Shown here piece by piece: positions 8,955 through 17,981 of a stretch of DNA of 64,000 bases; positions within the stretch are counted from its first letter, which is position 1, and each line of letters opens with the position of its first letter. The stretch is from Chryseobacterium gregarium DSM 19109. Lineage in GTDB: Bacteria; Bacteroidota; Bacteroidia; Flavobacteriales; Weeksellaceae. Location: contig NZ_AUMU01000012.1 of NCBI RefSeq assembly GCF_000430845.1, positions 87,640 through 151,639 of the forward strand, in the 5' to 3' direction. The translations under genes and the position numbers were made by a program. The notes below the pieces were generated by a model. That model saw only the letters and a program-made list of their open reading frames with translations. It did no database searches and had not been told where the DNA came from.

Positions 8955-9608
8955 TTATTCCTTCATTTTGGCAATTACATCCAGACCGCCTTTTGTTATA
9001 TCACCGATTTTGCAGACAATCTCCGTATCCAAAGGCAGGAAAACATCCATTCTTGAACCAAATTTAATGAAACCAAATTCATGTCCGGCTTTGGCTTCAT
9101 CCCCTTCGTTACAATAAAAAACAATTCTTCTGGCCACGTAACCTGCAATCTGCCTGAAGACCACTTTATGATGGGTTAAGCTTTCTACGGCAATGGTTGT
9201 CCTTTCATTATCTGTAGATGATTTCTCATGCCAGGCTACCAGGTACTTTCCCGGATGGTATTTTTTATAAATGACTTCCCCCGAAACCGGATATCTGCAG
9301 ATATGGACATTTAAAGGAGACATAAAAATAGAAACCTGAATCACTTTTTCTTTAAGGAATTCATTTTCTTCAACTTCTTTAATCATCACTACCTTTCCGT
9401 CAACCGGAGCAATAACATTCTCTTTGTGCTCAAGAATATCACGGTTGGGAACCCGGAAAAACCAGAATACCAAACTGTAAATTACCAATAACGGCAGAAT
9501 GATCGTCAATGACCACATTTCAAGAAAATAAATGGCCAGTGCTCCCACAATAATAAATAAAATGGTGGCAACAGCAATCGTTCCTTTTGATTCTCTGTGT
9601 AATTTCAT
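8955..9608 (-). CDS. psd: Phosphatidylserine decarboxylase proenzyme
   Basis: A 217-residue enzyme that converts phosphatidylserine to phosphatidylethanolamine at the membrane. It has two N-terminal membrane segments (residues 10-50), then the catalytic domain with APVDGKV (Asp), PLNVHICRYP (His) and KFGSRMDVFLP. In the last motif the Gly-Ser bond is the expected self-cleavage site that makes the pyruvoyl cofactor. The short length and GS site place it in the short archaeal-type branch common in Bacteroidota. It starts four bases after the cdsA stop codon, so the two phospholipid genes are surely co-transcribed. Confidence 0.93.
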   Translation of the reverse strand: MKLHRESKGTIAVATILFIIVGALAIYFLEMWSLTIILPLLVIYSLVFWFFRVPNRDILEHKENVIAPVDGKVVMIKEVEENEFLKEKVIQVSIFMSPLNVHICRYPVSGEVIYKKYHPGKYLVAWHEKSSTDNERTTIAVESLTHHKVVFRQIAGYVARRIVFYCNEGDEAKAGHEFGFIKFGSRMDVFLPLDTEIVCKIGDITKGGLDVIAKMKE

Positions 9609-9612
9609 GAGA

Positions 9613-10485
9613 TTATATAAATTTTTCTAAAATAAAATACAAATATACGACAGGCACGCAGATTAAAAAACTATCCAGGCGGTCTAAAACACCTCCATGG
9701 CCCGGAAGAATGTTTCCACTATCCTTTACCCCGAAATTTCTTTTCAACTGGCTTTCCACCAGATCTCCTGCAGGAGCGAATGCAGCCACCAGAAATCCTA
9801 CGACCATCCAGTTTCCGCGCAGTTCAGGCTGATACTGTTCAATGAAATAAGATAATACAAGAGTTAGGATAACACCACCGATATAACCTTCCCAGGTTTT
9901 TTTAGGCGATATTTTGGGAGCCATTTTATGCTTTCCAAAAAACTTACCGGTGAGGTATGCAAAAGTATCACTGCTCCAGATCAGAATAAACAGGAACAGC
10001 ACCTCCAAGGAAAACCGGTCATCAAAACTCGAAAATTTAGGAAGACCCAGCGCAAAACTGAACGGAAGCGCTACATAAATAACAGTAAAAATAAGTTTCC
10101 CACTGTCATAATAAAGCTCATTGGGATATTTAAAAAGCGTAACAACCGCAATAACGATTAAAAGCATAGCAAGAATTTCACTGATCCTGAAATCAAAGAA
10201 AAAATCAAAATGAAAATACCTTTTGGAAAAAACGTAAAAGATAAAAATGATTAAAGGCAAAACGACCCATTTTTCATAGCCATCCCCGAATTTCATCATC
10301 TTAACACATTCCCAGGAACCGACACCCAACAAAAGAGTAATCAAACCATAGTATAAATATTCCTGTTTTACAAGACCCGGAGCAATCCCGTTGATCAGCT
10401 GAGCTCCGAGCGGAGTCGTGCAGAGAATAATGATGGCGACATACACAATTCCGGAAAGGGTTCTTTGAATAAGATTTTTGTCCAA
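9613..10485 (-). CDS. cdsA: Phosphatidate cytidylyltransferase (CDP-diglyceride synthase)
   Basis: A 290-residue integral membrane enzyme with about eight hydrophobic segments that makes CDP-diacylglycerol from phosphatidate and CTP. The family signature is complete near the C-terminus: SQLKRNFGVKDSGNILPG followed by HGGVLDRLD, including the metal-binding Asp residues. It lies between the LUD-domain gene and psd in the same direction with spacings of 23 and 4 bases. Two consecutive steps of phospholipid synthesis are therefore in one operon. Confidence 0.96.
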   Translation of the reverse strand: MDKNLIQRTLSGIVYVAIIILCTTPLGAQLINGIAPGLVKQEYLYYGLITLLLGVGSWECVKMMKFGDGYEKWVVLPLIIFIFYVFSKRYFHFDFFFDFRISEILAMLLIVIAVVTLFKYPNELYYDSGKLIFTVIYVALPFSFALGLPKFSSFDDRFSLEVLFLFILIWSSDTFAYLTGKFFGKHKMAPKISPKKTWEGYIGGVILTLVLSYFIEQYQPELRGNWMVVGFLVAAFAPAGDLVESQLKRNFGVKDSGNILPGHGGVLDRLDSFLICVPVVYLYFILEKFI

Positions 10486-10508
10486 GATATTAAATTTAAA
10501 GTTGATGC

Positions 10509-11090
10509 CTAATCTTCAAGCAGCAATAAAAAAAGTTTCGGATTGGTTGTGGAAGAGGTATCCATTTTAGACTGCCCTCCGCTGATAGACGTAAGGTTTT
10601 TGATATTCCCGTTCCGCTTTATCTTTCCCATGGCATCATTGAGATTGCTGACAATTTGTGAAACATTAGCCATGATGATAATTTTATTCGGCAGCCTTGA
10701 AGAATGGTAATGAAGAATATTGTTATGCGAAAGCATGATCCTTCCGTCATAGGCAATAAGGTATTCACAGGTAATAAAACTGGCATCATTGGTACTCTGT
10801 AGCTCGGAAGAATACGGTGTTTTTACCACATTCAGAAAGTTCTGAAGATCTTTGTCCCAACAGAAGAGATTACCGATCCCTTCTATCTTGATGATCTGGT
10901 TTAAAGTCTGCAGTGCCTCAGCCTCATCCGCGCAGTAATTAAAAAAGCCTCCTGAATGCGTAAACAACTGCGCAAACTTATAGTCAAGATCCGCATTTTT
11001 CAGTGAATCTCCTAGTTTTTCCAGACTTTGTTTTTCTTCTTCTTCAGACTGGCTGGTAAGTTTGCTTACAATTCTTTTGAATAAATTCAA
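10509..11090 (-). CDS. LUD-domain protein (LutC/YkgG-like)
   Basis: A 193-residue cytoplasmic protein with the LUD fold seen in LutB/LutC lactate-utilisation proteins (ITCEYLIAYDGRIMLSHNN, NKIIIMANVSQIVSNLNDAM). LutC-type proteins normally occur with LutA and LutB, but neither is present here. It is the first gene of a run into cdsA and psd instead, so a role in lactate oxidation is doubtful. A charged helix (SQSEEEEKQSLEKLGDSL) precedes the domain. Its own -7 element (reverse 11118-11125) and a terminator after ftsH separate it from the upstream genes. Confidence 0.8.
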   Translation of the reverse strand: MNLFKRIVSKLTSQSEEEEKQSLEKLGDSLKNADLDYKFAQLFTHSGGFFNYCADEAEALQTLNQIIKIEGIGNLFCWDKDLQNFLNVVKTPYSSELQSTNDASFITCEYLIAYDGRIMLSHNNILHYHSSRLPNKIIIMANVSQIVSNLNDAMGKIKRNGNIKNLTSISGGQSKMDTSSTTNPKLFLLLLED

Positions 11091-11117
11091 CTTAATTTAT
11101 TTTTAATCATCTTTATA

Positions 11118-11125
11118 CAAAAATA
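11118..11125 (-). promoter_or_regulatory. -7 promoter element of the LUD-cdsA-psd operon
   Basis: Reverse-strand TATTTTTG, 28 bases before the start of the LUD-domain gene. Confidence 0.5.
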
Positions 11126-11176
11126 TAAAAATTAATCAAATAGGAATCTATAAACATACTTATAAATACGAAAAAA

Positions 11177-11199
11177 CCTGACAATTTAGAACTGTCAGG
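11177..11199 (-). terminator. Terminator of rsfS-ftsH
   Basis: CCTGACA / TGTCAGG stem with a nine-base loop. On the reverse strand it is followed by GTTTTTTCG, and it lies 27 bases after the ftsH stop codon. Confidence 0.75.
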
Positions 11200-11225
11200 C
11201 TGAATAATTTATTTTAAAAGAGTTT

Positions 11226-13238
11226 TTAAAGCTGAGTCGGGCTGTCGGGAGCCTGAATTTCATTTTCCCCTTCTTTATCTTTAATGATAATTTCTTCCTG
11301 GGGCTCTTTTGATAACGGAATGGTATTGGTAACCGGCTTCTCCGTCAATTCCGGGTCCCAGGCTCTTTTCCCGAATACTTCTTCCAGATCTTCTCTGAAA
11401 ATAACTTCTTTTTCCAGAAGCTTAGCAGCCAAAGCATCCAGTTTATCTTTATTATCCGTCAGGATCTGAACGGCTCTGTCGTACTGAGTTTCAATGATCC
11501 CTTTGATCTCAATATCGATTCTCTTGGCCGTTTCTTCAGAATACGGTTTCCCGAAAGAATATTCAGACTGGCCTGAACTGTCATAATACGATATATTTCC
11601 GATATTCGGGCTCAATCCATAAATGGTCACCATGGCCTGAGCTCTCTTCGTCACACTTTCTAAATCGGAAAGTGCTCCTGTGGAAATATTATTGAAAATC
11701 ACCTGCTCTGCCGCTCTTCCTCCCAATGTTGCACACATCTCGTCCAGCATCTGCTCCGTAGTGGTCAGCTGCCTTTCTTCCGGAAGGTACCAAGCTGCTC
11801 CTAAAGAACGTCCTCTCGGAACAATGGTTACTTTTAAAAGAGGGGAAGCGTGTTCCACCAACCATGAGATAGTAGCATGACCTGCTTCATGATAAGCCAC
11901 TCTTCTCTTTTCAGACGGCTTGATCGCTTTATTTTTCTTTTCAAGACCTCCGATAATACGGTCTACTGCATCAAGGAAATCCTGCTTGTTTACCGATTCA
12001 TGATTGTTTCTTGCGGCAATCAGTGCTGCCTCATTACATACATTGGCGATATCCGCTCCGCTGAATCCCGGAGTCTGTTTTGCCAGAAACTCCCGGTCTA
12101 CATTATCACTAAGCTTGATTTTCTTTAAGTGAACATCAAAAATCTGTCTTCTCTCGTGCAATTCCGGAAGGTCAACATAGATCGAACGGTCAAAACGTCC
12201 GGCTCTCATTAAAGCTTTATCAAGGATATCAGCTCTGTTGGTGGCAGCCATGACAATAACGTTGGTATCAGTTCCGAAACCGTCCATTTCCGTAAGAAGC
12301 TGGTTGAGGGTATTTTCTCTTTCATCGTTTCCGCCGGAGAAATTATTTTTCCCTCTTGCTCTACCGATGGCATCGATCTCATCAATAAATATGATTGCAG
12401 GAGACTTGACTTTAGCCTGAGCAAAAAGATCTCTTACTCTGGAAGCTCCCACACCCACAAACATTTCTACAAAATCGGAACCTGAAAGTGAGAAAAAAGG
12501 AACCTTAGCTTCCCCTGCAACAGCTTTAGCCAAAAGGGTTTTACCAGTTCCCGGAGGCCCTACCAAGAGTACTCCTTTGGGGATTTTACCTCCCAGCTTC
12601 GTATATTTCTCCGAGTTCTTCAGGAAATCCACAACTTCCTGCACCTCTTCTTTGGCACCTTCTAACCCTGCAACGTCTTTGAACGTCACCTGGATTTTTT
12701 CTTTTTCATCAAACAGTTTGGCTTTGGATTTTCCGATAGAGAAAATCTGCCCGCCGGGACCGCCTCCGCTTCCCATCTTCCTGAAAAGTAGGAAATAAAA
12801 TAATCCCAAGATGGCAATCCACACCAATGCCTGAACAAGGAATCCCATCAAAGGGCTTTCCCCTTCCGCATAATCTTTAGCGGTTTTTATGGCCGGGTTC
12901 TGCAACTTTAAAGCGTCGAACTTCTCCAAGAAAAGACGTAATTCTCCGTATTTAAGGGTATAATCCGCTTTCGGAGTCATCACTAAACTTGAAAAAGGGT
13001 TTGCTTTTTCATCTTTTTTTACCGTAGCGGTCTTAGCAGCCTGTGTTAAAAATACGTCAGCCTTCTGGGCCTGTTTATCTATTAAAACTCTCTGGACCTT
13101 TCCCGCCTGCATTTCTCTGAAGAAACCGTCCTCATCTATAGATTTTGCATTGTTGTCGCCCAAAAGGCTGGGAACAAAAAATAACAAAAGGGCTATGATC
13201 GCAATCGGAAAAAACCAGTTAAATCCTTTATTGTTCAT
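11226..13238 (-). CDS. ftsH: ATP-dependent zinc metalloprotease FtsH
   Basis: A 670-residue membrane-anchored AAA+ protease that degrades misfolded and regulatory membrane proteins. The first membrane segment is at residues 8-25 and the second at about 133-152, with a periplasmic domain between. The AAA module has Walker A GPPGTGKT, Walker [12 protein letters not shown] and the second region of homology [10 protein letters not shown]. The protease domain has the zinc-binding HEAGH. The C-terminal tail is acidic and probably disordered. It follows rsfS by 14 bases, so the two are co-transcribed. Confidence 0.98.
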   Translation of the reverse strand: MNNKGFNWFFPIAIIALLLFFVPSLLGDNNAKSIDEDGFFREMQAGKVQRVLIDKQAQKADVFLTQAAKTATVKKDEKANPFSSLVMTPKADYTLKYGELRLFLEKFDALKLQNPAIKTAKDYAEGESPLMGFLVQALVWIAILGLFYFLLFRKMGSGGGPGGQIFSIGKSKAKLFDEKEKIQVTFKDVAGLEGAKEEVQEVVDFLKNSEKYTKLGGKIPKGVLLVGPPGTGKTLLAKAVAGEAKVPFFSLSGSDFVEMFVGVGASRVRDLFAQAKVKSPAIIFIDEIDAIGRARGKNNFSGGNDERENTLNQLLTEMDGFGTDTNVIVMAATNRADILDKALMRAGRFDRSIYVDLPELHERRQIFDVHLKKIKLSDNVDREFLAKQTPGFSGADIANVCNEAALIAARNNHESVNKQDFLDAVDRIIGGLEKKNKAIKPSEKRRVAYHEAGHATISWLVEHASPLLKVTIVPRGRSLGAAWYLPEERQLTTTEQMLDEMCATLGGRAAEQVIFNNISTGALSDLESVTKRAQAMVTIYGLSPNIGNISYYDSSGQSEYSFGKPYSEETAKRIDIEIKGIIETQYDRAVQILTDNKDKLDALAAKLLEKEVIFREDLEEVFGKRAWDPELTEKPVTNTIPLSKEPQEEIIIKDKEGENEIQAPDSPTQL

Positions 13239-13252
13239 TGATAATTTTTAAG

Positions 13253-13621
13253 TTAATATTCATTTTCAATTTTGGTAATGACGGCGTCACCCCAAAGTTC
13301 CTCGATGTCATAATACTCACGGGTCTGCTTCTGGAAAATGTGCACCACTACGGAAACGTAGTCTACCAAAACCCACATGGCGTTTTCTGTACCTTCCACG
13401 TGCCATGGCCTTTCCTTCAACTCATTCCTCACTTTTTTCTCAATGCTTCCTGCTAAAGCCGCAACCTGAGTGTTGGAATTCCCACTACATATGACAAATG
13501 TTTCAGCGACAGAGTTTTCTATGTTGGAAAGATCAAAGATCATTACATCTTCACCTTTTACATCCTGAATTGCCTCAACGATTTTATCTAATAATTCTTG
13601 TTTTTCTGCTGTTTTATTCAT
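13253..13621 (-). CDS. rsfS: Ribosomal silencing factor RsfS
   Basis: A 122-residue protein of the RsfS/Iojap (YbeB) family, which binds ribosomal protein L14 and blocks subunit joining when nutrients are short. The family core is clear: DVMIFDLSNIEN, FVICSGNSNTQVAALA, then GTENAMWVLVDYVSVVVHIFQKQTREYYDIEELWGDA. A -7 element (TAAATTTG, reverse 13641-13648) lies 20 bases before its start and would also drive ftsH downstream. Confidence 0.95.
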   Translation of the reverse strand: MNKTAEKQELLDKIVEAIQDVKGEDVMIFDLSNIENSVAETFVICSGNSNTQVAALAGSIEKKVRNELKERPWHVEGTENAMWVLVDYVSVVVHIFQKQTREYYDIEELWGDAVITKIENEY

Positions 13622-13640
13622 TAAAAAATACTATAATCTG

Positions 13641-13648
13641 CAAATTTA
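13641..13648 (-). promoter_or_regulatory. -7 promoter element of rsfS-ftsH
   Basis: Reverse-strand TAAATTTG matches TAnnTTTG and sits just before rsfS, in the region divergent from birA. Confidence 0.5.
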
Positions 13649-13707
13649 TTGTTTTTCTTTTACTTTAGCCTTACTTTTATCCCCCGAATGTCTTAAAGTT
13701 TTCTTAA

Positions 13708-14424
13708 ATGAGTCAACTATTCTATATTAAAGAGTGCTCTTCTACTAATGACGAAATTTCAAAGGTTTTACTTTATGAGGATTCAGATTTTATTGCGGTA
13801 CACACATTTAATCAAACTGGTGGCCGGGGCCAGTATGGAAACACATGGTTATCAGCCGCTGATAAAAATTTAGCGTATACGCTTGCGGTAAAGTCCCGGG
13901 ATTTTATACTGTCAGACTTTATGTTCAATTATTATACCGCAATCATCATCTGTGATTTCATTGCCAATCTGGCTGATACTGCCGTAAATATCAAATGGCC
14001 TAATGATATTATTCTCAAAAATAAAAAGATTGCCGGGATTTTAATCGAAAAGAAAAAAGTCAGCCAAAACAATTATTTCATTATCGGATTGGGTATCAAC
14101 GTACTTCAGGAAAAATTCCCTGAAGTTTCCAATGCAGGATCATTACTGACACAAACCGGAAAATATTTCGGACTTGAGGAACTTACGGCAGACCTCAACC
14201 AATTTTTGGTTGAAAAATTAAAGAATACCCCTTCGGAAAAGGAAATTATAGAACGTTTTAATTCCAATTTATTCAGAAAGGATCAGATCTCGGTTTTTGA
14301 AATTAATAAAGAGAGACAAAATGGCATTATAAAAAATGCTGATGAAAACGGTGAAATCTGGATTGATCTTGAAAATGACGGTCTTCGCTCTTTCTACCAT
14401 AAAGAAATAAAACTTCTTTACTGA
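13708..14424 (+). CDS. birA: Biotin--[acetyl-CoA-carboxylase] ligase
   Basis: A 238-residue enzyme that activates biotin with ATP and attaches it to biotin carboxyl carrier proteins. The catalytic loop GGRGQYGNTW (biotinyl-AMP binding) and the IKWPNDIILKNKKIAGILIE strand are present, followed by the small C-terminal domain. There is no N-terminal helix-turn-helix, so unlike E. coli BirA it is not expected to act as a repressor. Its stop codon region overlaps by 7 bases the convergent LptF/G permease gene, which also ends here. Confidence 0.95.
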   Translation: MSQLFYIKECSSTNDEISKVLLYEDSDFIAVHTFNQTGGRGQYGNTWLSAADKNLAYTLAVKSRDFILSDFMFNYYTAIIICDFIANLADTAVNIKWPNDIILKNKKIAGILIEKKKVSQNNYFIIGLGINVLQEKFPEVSNAGSLLTQTGKYFGLEELTADLNQFLVEKLKNTPSEKEIIERFNSNLFRKDQISVFEINKERQNGIIKNADENGEIWIDLENDGLRSFYHKEIKLLY

Positions 14425-15530
14425 TTAGCTCTTTTAAGGTATAAAAATAAAGCAAGCGGGGAAAAAACCAGATTTGGGAACCACATCGCCAATGCCGGCG
14501 ACATGCTTTTGTTCTCTGAAACCACTTTTAACGCCTCAAATGAGAACACAAAGACAAACGCCAGGGAAATTCCTAATGCCAGGTTAATTCCGAGCCCTCC
14601 ACGCTTTTTCTGAGAAGAGAGCGAAAGGGCGAGAAACGTCAGGATTACAATGGAAACAGGCATTGAAGTTCTCTGATGCAGCTCATTTAAGTGGGCATTC
14701 AGATTGCTGTTTCCTTTTTCCGTTTCCCTTCTGATGAATTTTAAAAGTTCGGGAGTCGTTTTATTCTGTCCCAGAAGTTCATTGGGGAAAAGCTCTTCAG
14801 GATCGTGCCGGTAACTTTTCTTCAGGTCAAAACCATTTGACAATTTTTCGGTATCGTTTTTATTGATGGTTTTTTCCGTATATGAATTCAGGACGAAATG
14901 TTTTTTAGCCTGGTCCCAGGATACATCGGAAGCTTTAAGCTCATAATTCAGCCTTCTATTTTTGTCAAACTTCTGATACACGAACCCCGATCCTCTTTTT
15001 TCTCTTTTATTCCAGGAATTGATAAAAATATATTCCGTTTTGCTCAGCTGAGCGGAAACAGGGGCAGTACCTAAAACTTTTTCTTTATTGGCAGCATTGT
15101 AGGTATACGCTTCCAGCTGGTTTTTCTGAATATTGGCCCATGGCAGAATAAAGTGGTTGATCCCCAAGGACAGAACGGCAATAAATAAGGAGGTCAGCAA
15201 ATAAGGCCTGGCAAAGCGGTGAAAACTCGCCCCGCTGCTTATAATGGCGACAATCTCCGTATTGTTGGCCATTCTTGAGGTAAAATAAATTACCGATATG
15301 AATACCAGAATCGAAAGGAACGTCATGACCAGATTAATAATCCAGAACGGATAAAAGTGAATAAGGAAATACGTCAAATTCAGCTTTGCATCGATAGCAG
15401 TTGCATTTTCAATTCTTGGAATTTTTGACTGCACATCAATGACGAGCACTACTATAGACAGCAATATCAGCATGAAACTGAAGGTCCCAAGATATTTCCT
15501 AACAATATACCGGTCTATAATTTTCAGCAT
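14418..15530 (-). CDS. LptF/LptG family permease
   Basis: A 370-residue inner-membrane protein of the YjgP/YjgQ family, which forms the transmembrane part of the LptB2FG lipopolysaccharide extractor. It has an N-terminal membrane helix after IDRYIVRKYLGTF, a cluster of membrane segments to about residue 125, a periplasmic jellyroll-like middle, and three C-terminal membrane segments (SIVILTFLALSLS, LALGISLAFVFVFSFEAL, ALAMWFPNLVFSPLALFLYL). I cannot say whether it is LptF or LptG. It lies 84 bases downstream of tgt in the same direction. Confidence 0.9.
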   Translation of the reverse strand: MLKIIDRYIVRKYLGTFSFMLILLSIVVLVIDVQSKIPRIENATAIDAKLNLTYFLIHFYPFWIINLVMTFLSILVFISVIYFTSRMANNTEIVAIISSGASFHRFARPYLLTSLFIAVLSLGINHFILPWANIQKNQLEAYTYNAANKEKVLGTAPVSAQLSKTEYIFINSWNKREKRGSGFVYQKFDKNRRLNYELKASDVSWDQAKKHFVLNSYTEKTINKNDTEKLSNGFDLKKSYRHDPEELFPNELLGQNKTTPELLKFIRRETEKGNSNLNAHLNELHQRTSMPVSIVILTFLALSLSSQKKRGGLGINLALGISLAFVFVFSFEALKVVSENKSMSPALAMWFPNLVFSPLALFLYLKRANQ

Positions 15531-15614
15531 CCTTTCTTTTTCAATGCGTTTTACTTATTTAAATTTACAGAATCCTTCTGTTTATATCCTGTGTGATTCG
15601 CCTGTATCTTTTAT

Positions 15615-16745
15615 TTAAAGCCTCTGTCTGAGAACCGGCACTACGGATTTTTTCCATTCATAGAAATCGCCTGCCATAATATGCTCCCTGGCCACTTTCA
15701 CCAGCTCCAGATAAAATGCCAGGTTATGAATTGAGGCGATCTGCTTGGCAAGGTATTCTTTGGAAACAAACAAATGCCTCAGATAAGCTTTTGAATATTC
15801 CCGGTCTACAAAACTTGTCCCCAGTTCATCCAATGGCGAAAAGTCTTTTTTCCACCTTTCATTCTTCATATTCATCACCCCTTTCCAGGTAAACAGCATG
15901 GCATTCCTTGCATTTCTTGTCGGCATCACACAATCCATCATATCAATTCCCAAACCAATTGATTCCAGAATATTCCACGGTGTTCCGACACCCATTAGAT
16001 ATCTCGGTTTTTCTTTAGGTAAAATATCCGTTACCTCATCGGTGATCCTGTACATTTCCTCTTCAGGCTCCCCTACGGAAAGTCCGCCGATGGCATTCCC
16101 TTCTGCCCCGGATTCAGCAATCACTTCAGCAGAAATTTTCCTTAAATCCGAATAGGTTGACCCCTGAACGATTGGGAAGAATCTTTGTTTATGACCATAT
16201 AATTCCGGATTTTTCTCATTCCAATCAATACATCTTTTCAACCATCGGTGCGTCATTTCCATAGAAATTTTCACCTGATTATATTCGCAAGGATAAGCAA
16301 CACATTCGTCAAAAGCCATAAAAATATCGGCTCCGATCTGTCTCTGAATTTCCATAGATTTTTCCGGAGTGAATAAATGAACGCTTCCATCAATATGAGA
16401 TTTGAATTTTACTCCTTCTTCAGACATCTTTCTTGTTCCCGAAAGCGAAAACACCTGAAACCCTCCTGAATCGGTAAGAATGGGAAGATCCCAGTTCATA
16501 AATTTATGCAGGCCTCCCGCTTCCTGTATCACTTCCATTCCCGGACGAAGATACAGATGATAGGTATTGCCTAAAATAATCTGGGCTTTTATATCGTCTT
16601 TTAATTCTCTCTGGTGAACGGTCTTTACACTGGCAACTGTCCCTACAGGCATAAAAATCGGGGTCTGGACCTTACCGTGGTCTGTGGTCATTTCGCCGGC
16701 CCTAGCCTTCCCTTCCGAGGTTTTTTCTATATTAAAAAATTTCAT
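15615..16745 (-). CDS. tgt: tRNA-guanine(34) transglycosylase, lacking zinc-site cysteines
   Basis: A 376-residue enzyme that swaps guanine 34 for the queuine precursor preQ1 in GUN-anticodon tRNAs. The active-site regions are intact: LTDSGGFQVFSL (Asp of the catalytic chemistry) and MGVGTPWNILESIGLGIDMMDCVMPTR (second catalytic Asp and RNA-binding loop). The family's C-terminal zinc site CxCxxC is absent; the aligned stretch reads DELGTSFVDREYSKAYLRHL, while the following His (SIHNL) is kept. From memory, flavobacterial Tgt proteins often look like this, so it is probably a lineage trait. Confidence 0.95.
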   Translation of the reverse strand: MKFFNIEKTSEGKARAGEMTTDHGKVQTPIFMPVGTVASVKTVHQRELKDDIKAQIILGNTYHLYLRPGMEVIQEAGGLHKFMNWDLPILTDSGGFQVFSLSGTRKMSEEGVKFKSHIDGSVHLFTPEKSMEIQRQIGADIFMAFDECVAYPCEYNQVKISMEMTHRWLKRCIDWNEKNPELYGHKQRFFPIVQGSTYSDLRKISAEVIAESGAEGNAIGGLSVGEPEEEMYRITDEVTDILPKEKPRYLMGVGTPWNILESIGLGIDMMDCVMPTRNARNAMLFTWKGVMNMKNERWKKDFSPLDELGTSFVDREYSKAYLRHLFVSKEYLAKQIASIHNLAFYLELVKVAREHIMAGDFYEWKKSVVPVLRQRL

Positions 16746-16819
16746 TCGTCTATTTTTTTAATTCACCGCCAATGGCAGTTTATGCCTGTGTCGAATGGAA
16801 CACGTTCTGCATCTTAATA

Positions 16820-17191
16820 TTATTTTGCGAAATCCGGTACATTTCCGTTTTTCTTTAACTGATCTTTTACATATTGATCCGCTTTAGGATCTTTTTCCAA
16901 TATTATTTTCTGTGCGTCTTCAGCAATCCCGTTCATTTTTTCTCTGATGACATAATATTTGAAGCTTGCAATAAAGTCATCGGGTTTTACCTTATGGGTT
17001 TTCAGAACATATCTCGTTCCGGCTTCCAGATTGGAATTCGGGTACATGAATGTTGCCTGGTCATTGATAGCAAGGTCGGCTAAGATTTCTGCCATCTGGC
17101 CCTGCGGAATAAGATTCTCAGGCTTATCAATATAGTTTCCTCCACAGGAAACCATAAAAAGCATAATGAAAACAAAGATTATTTTTTTCAT
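16820..17191 (-). CDS. DUF4296 lipoprotein
   Basis: A 123-residue lipoprotein: signal MKKIIFVFIMLFMVSCGG with the lipobox Cys at residue 16, then a helical domain (MAEILADLAINDQATF ... LKTHKVKPDDFIASFKYYV) typical of DUF4296. The start at 17191 is chosen because it begins the signal peptide and overlaps the upstream sugar-transferase stop by four bases (ATGA), implying translational coupling. The family is Bacteroidota-specific and of unknown function. Confidence 0.85.
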   Translation of the reverse strand: MKKIIFVFIMLFMVSCGGNYIDKPENLIPQGQMAEILADLAINDQATFMYPNSNLEAGTRYVLKTHKVKPDDFIASFKYYVIREKMNGIAEDAQKIILEKDPKADQYVKDQLKKNGNVPDFAK

Positions 17192-17904
17192 AACCTGTTG
17201 ATTATCGATTTCCATTTTAAATTCAGCACTCCAAAAACGGCTTCATGAATAATCCCTCCGTTCATTTTGCTTTCCCCCAATATCCTGTTGGTAAAAATAA
17301 TAGGAACCTCTACGATATTAAACCCTTTCTTAAAAGCACGGAATTTCATTTCAATCTGAAAACCGTATCCTTTCAGCTTAACATTATCAAGTCCGATCTC
17401 TTCAAGAACCCTTCTCGAAAAGCAGACGAACCCTGCTGTTGTATCATGGGTCGGAAGCCCTAAGACAAACCGCACATATTTTGAGGCGAAATAAGAAAGC
17501 AACACTCTTCCCATAGGCCAGTTTACTACATTTACGCCTTTCGAATACCTTGAACCAACCGCCATATCCGCCTTTAAGCAGGCTTCATAAAGTTTCGGAA
17601 GGTCATTCGGATTGTGGGAAAAATCGGCATCCATTTCGAAGATATAATCATACTGGTATTCTAGGGCCCATCTGAAACCATGAATATAAGCTTTCCCCAG
17701 GCCATCCTTGACTTTCCTGACCGACAGGTGCAGATGGTGCGGAAATTTTCTCTGCAAATCCTTTACCAGGTCCGCCGTTCCGTCCGGAGATGAATCATCA
17801 ACTACTAAAATATGAAAGTCATCTTCCAATGCAAAAACTGCGGAAATAATATTTTCAATATTTTCCTTTTCGTTATAAGTAGGAATGATGACCAGCTTTT
17901 TCAT
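17188..17904 (-). CDS. Polyprenol monophosphomannose synthase-like glycosyltransferase
   Basis: A 238-residue GT2-fold enzyme close to Dpm1-type synthases, which move a sugar from a nucleotide donor to polyprenyl phosphate. Motifs: VIIPTYNEKENI at the start, VVDDSSPDGTADL for the nucleotide, FEMDADFSHNPNDLP as the metal-binding DxD, and VGSRYSKG. It has no C-terminal membrane domain, so it acts as a soluble or peripheral enzyme. The start at 17904 (MKKLVIIPTYNE) matches the fold; the frame is open to 17949. A -7 element sits at 17914-17921. The sugar cannot be fixed from sequence. Confidence 0.9.
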   Translation of the reverse strand: MKKLVIIPTYNEKENIENIISAVFALEDDFHILVVDDSSPDGTADLVKDLQRKFPHHLHLSVRKVKDGLGKAYIHGFRWALEYQYDYIFEMDADFSHNPNDLPKLYEACLKADMAVGSRYSKGVNVVNWPMGRVLLSYFASKYVRFVLGLPTHDTTAGFVCFSRRVLEEIGLDNVKLKGYGFQIEMKFRAFKKGFNIVEVPIIFTNRILGESKMNGGIIHEAVFGVLNLKWKSIINRL

Positions 17905-17913
17905 TTCAGTGTG

Positions 17914-17921
17914 CAAAGATA
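17914..17921 (-). promoter_or_regulatory. -7 promoter element of the glycosyltransferase-DUF4296 operon
   Basis: Reverse-strand TATCTTTG matches TAnnTTTG, about 10 bases before the start codon, so the leader would be very short. Confidence 0.45.
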
Positions 17922-17958
17922 GTTTATTTAACCTTTTTATTTTATACAAAATAATCTA

Positions 17959-17966
17959 TAATTTTG
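17959..17966 (+). promoter_or_regulatory. -7 promoter element of the DUF4271 gene
   Basis: TAATTTTG matches TAnnTTTG. It overlaps the most upstream possible start codon (TTG at 17964), so translation must begin further in. Confidence 0.45.
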
Positions 17967-17981
17967 CAAAAAATATTTCCG

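Noticed and set aside
17964..17966. TTG at 17964 as start of the DUF4271 protein
   Set aside because: It overlaps a likely -7 promoter element (17959-17966), so the transcript would begin after it.
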